From Agelas oroides (Eukaryota > Porifera > Demospongiae > Agelasida > Agelasidae): a stretch of DNA of 64,000 bases. Positions 22,992-33,938 of the stretch are shown here, piece by piece; the first letter of the stretch is position 1; every line of letters begins with the position of its first letter. The DNA is taken from positions 2,670,085 to 2,734,084 of the forward strand of contig OX422192.1 of NCBI GenBank assembly GCA_949130485.1. The letters run 5' to 3'. Position numbers and translations under genes: made by a program. Below the pieces are notes generated by a model, which worked only from the letters and a program-made list of their open reading frames with translations, ran no database searches and was not told where the DNA came from.

Positions 22992-25900
22992 TTAAACAAT
23001 GTCTTGATTGAAAACAGTCTTAACACTGTAGGTGGGAGAAAACTGAGACGCCAGAGTATGAACACGGCTCTTGAAATCATCAATATTTACGTAGATTATC
23101 TGCAAAAAAAGCAAAGTATCCAATGTCAAACTAGTCTCTACTGAACAGTCGAGTGTGTGCATTTGACATCATTGCCACATAATATTATGTGGCACCTTGT
23201 TGAGAGGCAAGTGAATAGGAAAATTGTAGCCTCGTTCCCAGGCCTCCCCCGTTTTTGTTCCTCGGTTTGCGTTATACTGAACGCAAACAAGCTTCTTTCG
23301 AGGTATAGAGCATGAGATTATGCTGAGGGTTGGTAAGGACATTTATCATACTTGCATAAGAAATTAATGCTACTGGTAGGAGCACTAGAGTGGAATTTAA
23401 TGAGGTATATAGCACATTGAAAACCATCCACTTTGCCTCTCAAGATGGTCACATAATTTATACCACATTGGGACAGTAAACTATCACTCAATTTTGTGTA
23501 AATTATTCTGGTACAACATGTCAACTATGCTGGTACAACATGCAAGTTTTGTGCAAACTACAATTTTACATAATAAGAGTATATGACTCGTTATACTGTG
23601 CTGTTCGTCCAATGAAATACCCATAGAAAGTGATGTAATGTGGTATAATGTTACGTATGACATAAACACACAGCTATACAAGCAACAAAAGCGAAGACTA
23701 CATTATAACTAAGACAAGCTACACACTATAACTCTAACTCTAAAAGCACCTGCAACATTAAGGTAAGATGCACAGCAATAACTACATGTATGTCAAATAG
23801 CCTGACCCAGGCTCTAAATATGCAGATTACTAAACATGGCAGAGTTCTTTTAGTTAACTATAACTTTGACTAAAAAACCTTTTAGTATGGCCTTTTAAAA
23901 TTTTCATTATAACTAAATCCATACCGGCCAAACTGCAAACTATAACCAAAAACCATGGCTATACTAAAACAGAAAACGTTTTGCACTCATAACTATAACT
24001 AAATACCTTTCAGTAAGGAGTTGTAGAAATTAAAACTAAACTATATGATGCATTCTACTGTTATTACAAGCATTAGCAATGCTACACGTACCTGCAAATG
24101 TCTCATTCCACCATTCAACTTAAAGGCAGTCCTGGAGTGTATGAATCGTCTGTTGTTAAATGTCATGGCTTCTCCAGGCTTCAGTCGATGGTGGAGCTGC
24201 AGGAAATTCAGACAATAAACAGATAGATCGTTGGGAGAGTTACGTTCGAAAGTGCATGCATGTGTACCAACTAAGCTTTGTTTCCAGGTCCCTGCCCAGA
24301 TTATAACGTATTGCAAATGATGAAAAGCTGGAGCCTGGGAACGAGACTGTACTGAATTCTTTTGACTATAGCAACAATCACAATCATATAATTATACCAA
24401 CATGTTGTAAATGTGTAGATACAGGTATGTTCATTTTTAAATTTTTTGTTGTTATGGTTTACCTGGGATGACCCAGTTAACGAGGAAATCCCCAATAGCA
24501 CTTAGGCTAATTTTAAGGGGGTCCCCGGGACCGACGGCTTAACGTCCCTTCCGAAGGATGCGAAGGAAAACCTTCTACTCAATTTATGAGGTAGGGCTGA
24601 GTGTACCCAGAAGAGAGATAAATCTCTGCTGCAAGTGGGACTGGAACCCTGGACCTTTCAATCCGCAGTCCCCCCTTCATGATTCATTGCATATGAGCTG
24701 CAAAACATGTTTTACTTCACCTTCATTTCAGACTCATCAAACATGGTTGCCAGGCATGTGTAGGCCTCATAGTAACTCTCAACCTCCTCCTATAATTTGG
24801 TAGAGAAAAAGAGTTAATTAAAACTCTAGTGCAACATTTTGCTGTTTTCGACTACATATACACTATAAGTGAAGATAGAGACCAAGTAGATACCAAGCAC
24901 TGTTACTAATACTAAATGTACAATATCAAATGTTCAGCACACCTCAGGAATGGACAATGGGCCTTCAAGTACAGGGGCCCAGAAAATGCCAGTAACCTGT
25001 GGAATATAAAGCCCACCCAACTTAGTAGTTAATAATCTACAATAAATAATTATTATTTTACAGACGAAGAAACTCCTTGCAAGAATTTTCTGCTCTTTAC
25101 CAGCATTTATGTGGAATGACTTAGCCTTCAGTTGTAGGAGGGTACAGTGTAGTAATCTAAGGCTGAGAAATTAAAACGGAGCCAAGGGGGGTGTATTAAT
25201 TAAATACCTAGATTTCAGAATCCACAAATCCAATTGATTTCAACATTTCCTGAAGTGACTTTCATATTTTTGAGCTTATGTTCCATAAAATTAATGCTTT
25301 CATACTTTGGTTTATGCAAGGACAACTGCTTGGGTACTGACCCGTCATCTAAGACTGTTTGTCATCTAAGACTGTACTCACATTTGAAGAACTGTCCACA
25401 GAAATGTGAGGTCTCTGGTACACATAAATACCCCTGTGTGCAGAGGGAAGAGGCAATAACAACCACAAACAATCAGTGGCTTATGCACTGAGTGACTTTA
25501 TGTGACTGTACATATTGGTATACGTAAAATGTATTGGTTGATGTGGATGAGTACTAAAAATGACAAAGCGATGCATTAATGTGTCATGTATGTAACTTCT
25601 TAGAGCGGTCTGCTCTTTGGAAGGTTGTAGGGACCCTGGTGAGGGTGGCAAAGTGCTGGGGGTGTTTCTTCCTCATCTCCTCCACCACAGCAAAGGCATC
25701 AAGAAGCACACTCTCACCTCCCTCGACACACGCATCATTTCTGCAGTAAGAACATGGAATACTCTATTGGCACACACAAGAACATGTTAACAACACGTTA
25801 ACAACAAGTTAACAACACGTTAACAATACCCAAGTAGGGCAACCATGCAATATAGGACAGTCTGAGTTCTGTGGTACCTGATACAGTGCAGAAGCTGCAG

Positions 25901-28900
25901 TCCAGGTGGACTCTCATAGTAAGTGAGATCCATGTGAAACGGTAATGTCTGAGAACTGTGCCCCAGGTTGGTAGGTTTTTCCACTGCAATGACATCAAAT
26001 ATCTGATAGGAAGATCAAGATTCACGATTTGAGAGTCAGTTTAATGTATAACTCCAGACCCATGTCTGACACTGACCACTTGGGAATGAGGAGACTGCAA
26101 GAATATATGCATGCACTACTTAGTATTGCTACGATCTTACACGTATACCATAGACAGGTCACTTTACCAATCCATACACATTTTCCACAGGAAATAGCCT
26201 GGCACTTTCCACAACCTGTGGTGGGAGTTAAGTGATCGTGCAGGGGACAGTGGTGTAGCAGCACACATGTAGAATAATGATACAATGTCACATACGTACA
26301 TAGCGCTATTCATGAACATGCAATCAATGAACCACATCAAGGCAGGCCTAGATGTTATGCAAAGCCACCCACGGCACAAGACGTATTTCGGCCATTACTA
26401 TAGGCCTCATCAGCTGCATTGTAGCAATCATGTATAGTAGTAGCTTCAGTTTTGAGACCCTGTGTCACACAAACTTAGAGCATGAAACAACTGGAGGTGG
26501 AACAGGGCTGCAATTTGAGGCAGAGGTCAGGTTCTTCACCAGGGTCTTGGATTATTGTCAAAGGTTGGAGTGATCTCAAGTTTTTGATCCCATTGTTTCA
26601 GTCACTTGGTAATTGCTGCATGTTCAGTAGCTTACTTGGTTAGCATAAATTTTTTTTGCATTAACAAATGCAAGGATGCACAAATATAAGCTAATGCAAG
26701 TTTGTACCCAGTTATGATTACAAAACGAGGGTGCAACAAGCAATTAAATGAATTGATGGAGTGTGCTGTAGCTTTAGATTTTGCAGCAATATCATATCAG
26801 AGCACAGTCCATAGATGTTGGATTTCCTATTACCTTCTTGATATGCCCAAGTTCTGCAGGAACATGAGTGAGTAGACATACTCCATACTCATTCAGATGT
26901 CGCAACCACCTTTAAAGAAGCCATCAGAACTGGATTAGTAAGTTTTTTTCATATGATTAAATCTTGACTCAGAGATAGTTCTACACAACAAAGAATGTGT
27001 ATATGTACCGTAATCTCCGAAAATAAGGCCACCCTTGAAAATATGCCCACCCCCCTTTTTTGAATGAAGTTGTTGCAAAGGGTGCTTTACTCTCTAAAGT
27101 ACGCCCACCCATTTATGCCGCAGTACATGCTGTTATGTTAAGCAAGCAGCACCAAAGAAGCTAGCCTCGTTCCCAGGCCCGTAAGGGTTAAAACCGGAGA
27201 AAAGGACCCTTACAGGCCTGGGAACGAGGCTACAAAGAAGCAGCTCTGTGCAAGAGGAGGGACTAACAAATGAAGGCAGACACCATTTGCTGTTATTGCA
27301 TAAGCAAGCGCATGACAAAAGAGGCAGAATCACTGCATGCACAAATAACGGGAAGTGGTAAAACCAGGAATGATGGAAATGGAAATGGAAATGGAAGCGG
27401 AAGCAGAAATGGAAACGGAAATGGAAACGGAAATGGAAACGAAAATGGAAACGAAAATGGAAATGGAAATGCAAACTCACTCGATCTCACTCGCAGTGCT
27501 GTAGTTGCTCGCAGTACTAGTGAATTCTGCTACCGTTCTGTATAAGGCCCGGCAAACTAGATTTATTGTTTCGCATCAGCGCCCGCTTCCACTGAGACCT
27601 GCCGCCTCAACTGTCATTGCCTTCCGAGCAATGACACGCACACTTTTAATGGCCATAGCACCGTAGATTTGCCGAGCATTTATTGGCAATGAATAAGGAG
27701 TAATGACTGCCCGCCCGAACGCAAATCGAGTAGAGTGGCTGATGCGAAACAATAAATGTAGTTTGCCTGGCGTAAGTAACAGCACACAAACTTCGGACAG
27801 CTGTCACTGAAAAGGGAGCCCTCCAGGTGCCCCTTCAGAGTTCAGACCCAAGAGAGCCGCTCTAACTAAGGCACATTATTATTCGTCAGAATACTGACGC
27901 TAGTCTCGTTCCCAGACTACACAAAGGAAGGTGGCTTTCCAAGCATCAAACTTGCAGCTAGTGTACAGCAACATCCAGTTAAAGGAGTGTCAGCTGTGAG
28001 CTATTATCAGTAAACAGAATTCAACTGCTCTAAAATTTCAATGGTTGGTGAGCTTAGTGCTCTTGTAATTGAATGTTCAATGCTGCAATTCACATTACGC
28101 TGAGCCGCATGACCTGTAAGCTCACCTGGTCACAGCCCTGCAGTCTCATGAGCCATAAGCTGGAACGCGAGACAAGCCACTGTAAGTTTGATGTTTGTAA
28201 AGCCACCTTCCTCCGTGTTGTCTGGGAACGAGACTATAGCATCAGTAGCGACGAATACACTGAATAATGTGCCTTAATTAGAGCGGCTCTCTTGGGTCTG
28301 AACTCTGAAGGGGCTCTGGAGGGCTCCCTTTTCAGTGACAGCTGTCCGAAGTTCGTGTGCTGTTATTTATACAGAACGGTAGCAGAATTCAAAGGGGACT
28401 GCAACTTTGAGGGCACTAGTACTGCGGAGCAACTACGGCACTGCGAGTAAGAGTGACAAGTGAGTTAGCATTTCCATTTCCATTTCCGTTTCCATTTCCG
28501 TTTCCGTTTCCATTTCCATCGTTCCTGGTTTTACCACTTCCCGCAAATAACAAGGGCTAGACTGTGTGAGGTGTGTGAGGTGGGAGTATTTTCGATTGAA
28601 ATATCACAACTCTCGAAAATACGCCCACCCCCCTCTTTTAGGAGCCACTTAGGTTCATCGCGTATTTTCGAGAGATTACGGTATATAAATATATGAGTTG
28701 TGCAGTGCTTTTGTGATCAATACCAGTAGCACTGTTTTGTTTACTCACACTCCACTACTTATCCCTCTTTACAGAATGCTTCATAACTGCACCACAGCCT
28801 TCACTATCAACTCTATGCACGCAGCACTTCCTTTAGTTTTCACACTCGTGCACTGCTCAGTACATGTTAATTGTGTGTAACACTGTGGCTGTACATGTAC

Positions 28901-31900
28901 CATATTTATAGCCCTCATTTCTCCTTTGTTGTATGATTCCAAGGTAGGAACTCACTTCCATACTCCTTTCTCTCCTTTCAGCACCTCTGAGTAGCTCATT
29001 TTAGGTAATGAGGTCTGTAGAGCAAAGAAACATGTTTGAAAAAAAAAATTTCAATGCTTTCCTGCACACAGCATTGTTGTATACACTCCTACCTAGTCAC
29101 TTTGAGCTAAGGTAAGCAATGCTTGCACGCTTGCTTGAGGTGCAATATACTTGATATACTACCTACATGTTGCACTTGTTGTAGTTGCAAGCTAACATCC
29201 ACTTTCCTGAATAAAGTAATTGTAGCACTCTCAAGCGGACATTTAATGTTTCAATGATAAGGCCATTCTGTTTGTTTGAACTAACATGACCACAAGAATG
29301 TTGGGTCGGTCGGTCGGGTAATATTTTATTTAGGCCCACCGGATGTATTAAACGTGGCAGCTTAGCTCTGAAATGGTAGCCTAAAAAAACAATTTTATCC
29401 TACTTGTGCTACAATGTTTGAGGCGGTGCATATAACAATTATTACCCAACTATGAGGCACTTTTAAAACTTCAGGTCGGTCGGGTTAGTTCAAACAAACA
29501 ATTAATTCAGAGTGGCCTAAGATAAAATGCAAACTTCCATGCACTTACGGTGACTGGAGGCACACTGCGTTGCTGCCTTTCTCTGAGGGAGGTAGGAGAG
29601 TAGCTGTTCTCTCGGAGCCACTCGAGGTCAATTTCTCCTTGGTGTTTACTGCCATTGCTGTAAGACCAGCTGATGTTCAGCTTGTTGCTACCATCTGGAG
29701 ATCCTTTAGTACACATGGATACGCGGGAATGTCATGCAAGACGTATAGTTTATATATGCATAAAGTTATACTGTATTGTGTTATGCTAATAATACGTAAG
29801 TGGACTATTTCAAGCAATCTTCATCAAAAGAACATTCCAGCTAAGTATGTAGCTAGTAATGTAGACTCTGTAGCTAGTGGTTCACACCCAACAAGACACT
29901 TCCGTATAAGGCAATGAGTAGAACTTGCCGAGGAAAAGGACTGAGAAAAAAGTCTAAATGCTCTTACATTAGAATTTTGAACCAAGGCATACAAACGCAC
30001 TATACATGCAGCATATACTTCCTACTCATGGTTGCTGCAAGTATTATACTGTCTGAAGTGATCTCTCTCTCTTACCACAAACTTCAGTAGTGTGAATTGT
30101 GGGTCCTCCAACCAGATCAGGAGGTCTAACCAGCCTCTGATCAGTGGTGGCATCCCAGCACATGGGACAAGTGCAGTTTTGTCTCAGCCACAGGGAATGG
30201 AAGGAGTTGTGCTCTCCATCTGGCCAGGATACCTACAGTCATGAGAGAGACGGACAGTGGGTCACTACACTACTCCACTGTTGCTTCTGTCTGGATGACA
30301 TAATTATGCTGAGGTCTAGAAAGACAGGTAGACAGACAGATGAGAGGAATACCTACAGTCATAAGAAGGCAGCAGCATGCATAGCCAGGAGAGAGAGAGA
30401 GATGGGATATGACATAATTATGCCAAAATCCAGAAAGGCTGATGGACAGAGAGACAGATGAATGGAAGGGAAATTTAGACCCAAGCACAACCAGATCACT
30501 ACTATAATATGCTTTGTTGCCTGCAAATGAATGGACATACAAGTCTATCTATGGATACATGATAACCATACACTAACTCAATAGTCACGTTTAAACACTC
30601 CCTACAATTGTATCATTATTGTGGATGTATGCTAGCATTAGCTGTACGCTATTTCATGCATCTTTGCTTTTATGCATAAATTTCATCGAGAAACAAAAAA
30701 CCACAAAAAAACACACATTAATTGACAGACACAAATTAAAACTAAGACTTGTACAGATTCTTTATTGTTTTAATTCTCACCATGCACCTTTACCATTCTG
30801 GTACAGTCTGGTGCAGTACATTGCACATATATCTACCCAGTAACTATTCAACTTTGCACAGGAACAATACATTATAATAAGATAGTCTACCAGGACAGAA
30901 CAACTAATCTATGATCGCAGGCCAGTCTCAGTTTTGGATAGGGAGGGTGCATGTCACTTATCACCTTTAGTTTCTTCCTATCAGTGCTGCACTCAAGTGT
31001 GGGGGGAGTAGGAGATGGCTGAGTGGCAGCTACTGATGATGACAACCTGGTTGTGGACCAAACCGTTGTAGGCCTGACCACAGTGCATGCAGTGTTGGAG
31101 AAAATGTGATTTGCACCTGATGTAAGTCACACAAGGTGTGGAGCAAACTGTTGTATGCCTGTTAGTACACAAAATAGAGTTTTGCAGTTTTGAGCGGCAT
31201 GTCTTGTAGACCGGTTTCCTACCAGAGAAGGTCGGATACAGTTGGAACTTGAGTAGTCAGGTCAATAACAATAATGAGCATGCTCTAATGACAATTCCAA
31301 GGGTAGGAATCATAAATATGAGCTAGCTGCAAGAAGTGCTCTATTGATGATATCAGGATGGATCCAGAGGGTTTCTACATGAGAAAGCCACTAAAGCCGT
31401 CTGGCTATAGTTAGGCTTCCACATATTATGCCAGCATTATTTTAGCATTGCTGTTGGGCATCAAACAAGTTTTCAATTAGTTTACGAGAAGTATTTATGC
31501 CAATTATGTAAATCCAGTGCAGCTGCACACAATGGAATCATCAGAATCTGTTGCCAGTGTAACTGGCAGTGTTGTCAAATCTGCTGATTGTAATTCAAGT
31601 GATTGAATGGGATCAGTTAGCTGGGAAGCAGCTAAATTGCTACTAAGTAAGCTTCAAATTTTGAGACTAGATCTGAAGATTCTCTAAATCTGTGTGGGAC
31701 TGCAAAAGCATAATGAAAGCATAATGAGAAAGTGGCCCGTTAATTACAAGAGGCAGTTTTGTAGGCTTCCTTGTATTACTATGATGCTCCTCAAGTTCAT
31801 ATTTACATCACTGGATAGCCTGGCCATTGCAACACTGTATATAAGTGATAACAGCCAGCCATACTGTGGGTTCGTAGTAGGATTGGGCAGGTCCAGTAAA

Positions 31901-32295
31901 TGCCATGTCATGCAAGGGAGTCAGGTATCCTGATCTGATGCTCAGCTATAGTTGCAAGGAGGTGCATCATGTTTGTCTGAGTGTTAATGGCTCACTTCCC
32001 TATTGTGCTTTTTTTTTTTAATACTACACTTAGCTATATACATGGTAAGTTCAGTTTGCGACTATTGTACAGCAAAATTATACCAGTAAGCTTGAGTACG
32101 CACTACTTCATGTACCAGACACTCTATTGCGTGTTTATAATGGTCTGCTTCTTGAGGAAGATGCACACTTTTTTACCCGTTGGTGGCCACAGCAAGCTGT
32201 AGAGTAGGGATCACAGATCGAGCTAGAACTGTGTGATGACATCGCATTCTCACCGTCCGCGCAACCGGCCTTAGCAGCGCTTTCACGCTAGCCAT
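22992..32295 (-). CDS. Gamma-butyrobetaine dioxygenase-like gene, copy C
   Basis: Fourteen coding exons in transcript order: 32177-32295, 30965-31073, 30076-30232, 29549-29694, 28956-29014, 26834-26909, 26168-26215, 25878-26002, 25597-25740, 25382-25433, 24943-24996, 24721-24789, 24092-24196, 22992-23099; 456 aa, with the same phases as copy B. Exon 1 (MASVKALLRPVARTVRMRC) is an amphipathic, arginine-rich, acid-free presequence typical of mitochondrial import. The CTCPMC zinc motif, HMD and RFIHSR iron ligands and the GGMRHLQ arginine are intact. Exon 25382-25433 is three codons shorter than in A and B, and exon 25597-25740 one codon longer. If exon 2 is extended upstream there is no ATG and an in-frame TGA, which supports the separate leader exon. 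Its introns carry a SINE, a 1.7-kb foldback and several MITEs. Confidence 0.85.
24480..24690 (-). repeat. tRNA-derived SINE
   Basis: On the minus strand ggtccagggttccagtccc (about 24640-24658) resembles a T arm with an RNA polymerase III B box. Downstream a body with gaagggacgttaagccgtcg and gtcccgggg resembles the conserved part of many invertebrate SINEs. It is intronic in copy C, between exons 24092-24196 and 24721-24789. The A box is not clear. Confidence 0.5.
27162..27232. repeat. TAGTCTCG-family MITE (nested)
   Basis: tagcctcgttcccaggcccg pairs with ggcctgggaacgaggcta; the loop contains a further inverted pair, gtaaggg / ccttac. Confidence 0.65.
27901..28236. repeat. TAGTCTCG-family element (nested, at the fold)
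   Basis: tagtctcgttcccagacta at the left and gtctgggaacgagacta at the right, 336 bp, inserted near the centre of the foldback element. The interior also has inverted segments (aaggaaggtggcttt / aaagccaccttcct). Confidence 0.65.
29259..29521. mobile_element. MITE with GTTTGTTTGAACTAAC ends
   Basis: gtttgtttgaactaac at the left and gttagttcaaacaaac at the right are exact complements, and flanking aaggccattctg / cagagtggcctaag extend the pairing. Both ends carry ggtcggtcggg motifs. It ends about 30 bp from copy C exon 29549-29694. Confidence 0.65.
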
Positions 32296-32324
32296 GATGC
32301 TTCTGCATGCTCTGTGTTTTAATA

Positions 32325-32422
32325 GCCTGATCAATACTAGAGACTCTAGCATTAATATTTGATCAGGCGGATCATAGGGTTTTACTCTAGTAGAGTAAAA
32401 CCCTGTTATTCAATGATCCGCC
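32325..32422. repeat. Two adjacent hairpins upstream of copy C
   Basis: gcctgatcaa / ttgatcaggc (32325-32368) and ggcggatcatagggttttac / its complement (32366-32422) form two touching stem-loops. They lie only about 30 bp upstream of the predicted copy C start codon at 32295, so they fall in its 5' UTR or promoter. Confidence 0.55.
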
Positions 32423-33204
32423 ACTTTTGACCTTTGTAGCGACGTTGGCTTTCTTTCTCATCAGCAAGGTAATGGCAAGCAAATTTCAGACTTCTTCAAA
32501 TTGACTCCAATTCCAAAATGCAAGAGGTAATGATTTGCATGAACGCCATGTATTGCGGGCTAGACATGAGTTTACATACAATAGCTAAAAAAATAACCCA
32601 GTAAGTTAACTCCAAACTACTATATACAAAACCGAACATATCAACTAATTTTCTCACTGACTGATTGATCATGTATAGCTATGAAATCTAGTCTGTGTAG
32701 ATAGTTAGCTACATGTATGAGTGGGATTAAGCTACCTAACTGTGACAGATAACTGCCCTAACATGTCTAGCTAAGTGTAACACTGACTTTCTGATTCAAT
32801 AAAATAAAGCAAATATACGATTTTTAATGAAGTTGGGCGTCTCTAAGAGTGCTGACTTTGGAGTCTCCCAGCTGCATTGGGAAAGGTGTTGCATGTGTTT
32901 GGGGAATGGAAGAATTATTGCAGTTGTAGTTGTGAGAAATGATGAGTGAGATTGACATATCTTGCTACTAACTATACAGCATACTGATTGGGGCAAGCCT
33001 TTGGTACCCCAAGCACACATTTGTCTATACCATGCTGTAATTGAAACTAGTTAGCACAGGTATATGTTGCACAAATAGAGTACAATTATTAACAGGTATA
33101 TCTCATTATCTCATACCCCACACCTTTCCCACAGTTAAAGACGTGAAGGCTATTTTTATGTCATCAGACTTATATTGGAGGGACAAGAGGATTACTTCAT
33201 ACAT
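32423..33204. other. Intergenic stretch between copy C and DNase gene D1
   Basis: Expected to hold the copy C promoter and the D1 3' UTR. AT-rich, with no family-like coding segment, and I see no clear regulatory motif. Confidence 0.4.
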
Positions 33205-33875
33205 TTAATTAACCCAGCACACTATTATGTATTTTTTACCTTGCAACTTAAGCTCAACAGGATAATGGTCACTGACATCTTGAGCCTAGTAGTAGCAAGC
33301 ATAGATATTATCTACTGTAAGCACTCTAAATACCCCCAAAAATGCAAGGTTAGAAAATATGTTGCAAAAAACAAAGCATGTCTTGTGATGCAATATTAGA
33401 AGATGAGTGAGATTGACATATCTTGCTACTATGTAGCAAAAGCACACACACACACACACACACATGCACTCATGTATGACCTGCTCTTGTGACAGTCTAT
33501 ATTCTTGATCAAAGAGGAACACTTTTGAACTGTTCATCACCACATGGTCACTGATGCTGCCAGCAACAACGATTCTGCAGAGGACAATGATCACAAGAGT
33601 GGGTGACATGCACACATGCCATTATGAGCTTCACACTCAAAGCTAGCAGGGGAATCTCTGCTATCAGGTCATACATAGCTAGTCATCCGTGCACAGCCCT
33701 TACATATACTAGAAATTGAGGGTCTTAAACCAAACTCTGCCATCTTTTGTCATCTGTGAGCAGCCTGGCTTGCCTGCATTGCATAGGCTGTACTTAAAGA
33801 AGTCAGTGATTAAGCATGCATGCTACAAATACGGCTATTCAACTACACACATACACATGCACACACATGCACATA

Positions 33876-33938
<63 letters not shown>

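Larger units (their letters stand above)
27006..28683. mobile_element. Foldback element with GGAAAT-repeat arms
   Basis: Ends TACCGTAATCTC..CGAAAAT and the complementary ATTTTCGAGAGATTACGGTA. The arms hold inverted (GGAAAT/GGAAAC)n blocks at 27376-27470 and 28468-28522. Inner arms run from about 27780 to 27895 and 28270 to 28375 as long complements. Two TAGTCTCG-family MITEs sit inside (27162-27232, 27901-28236). It is 1,678 bp with no transposase. The frames with Gly-Asn or Phe repeats are read from the hexamer repeat. Intron of copy C. Confidence 0.7.

Noticed and set aside
27133-27545. Phe-His or Gly-Asn repeat proteins
   Set aside because: Read from the GGAAAT/GGAAAC hexamer arm of the foldback element.
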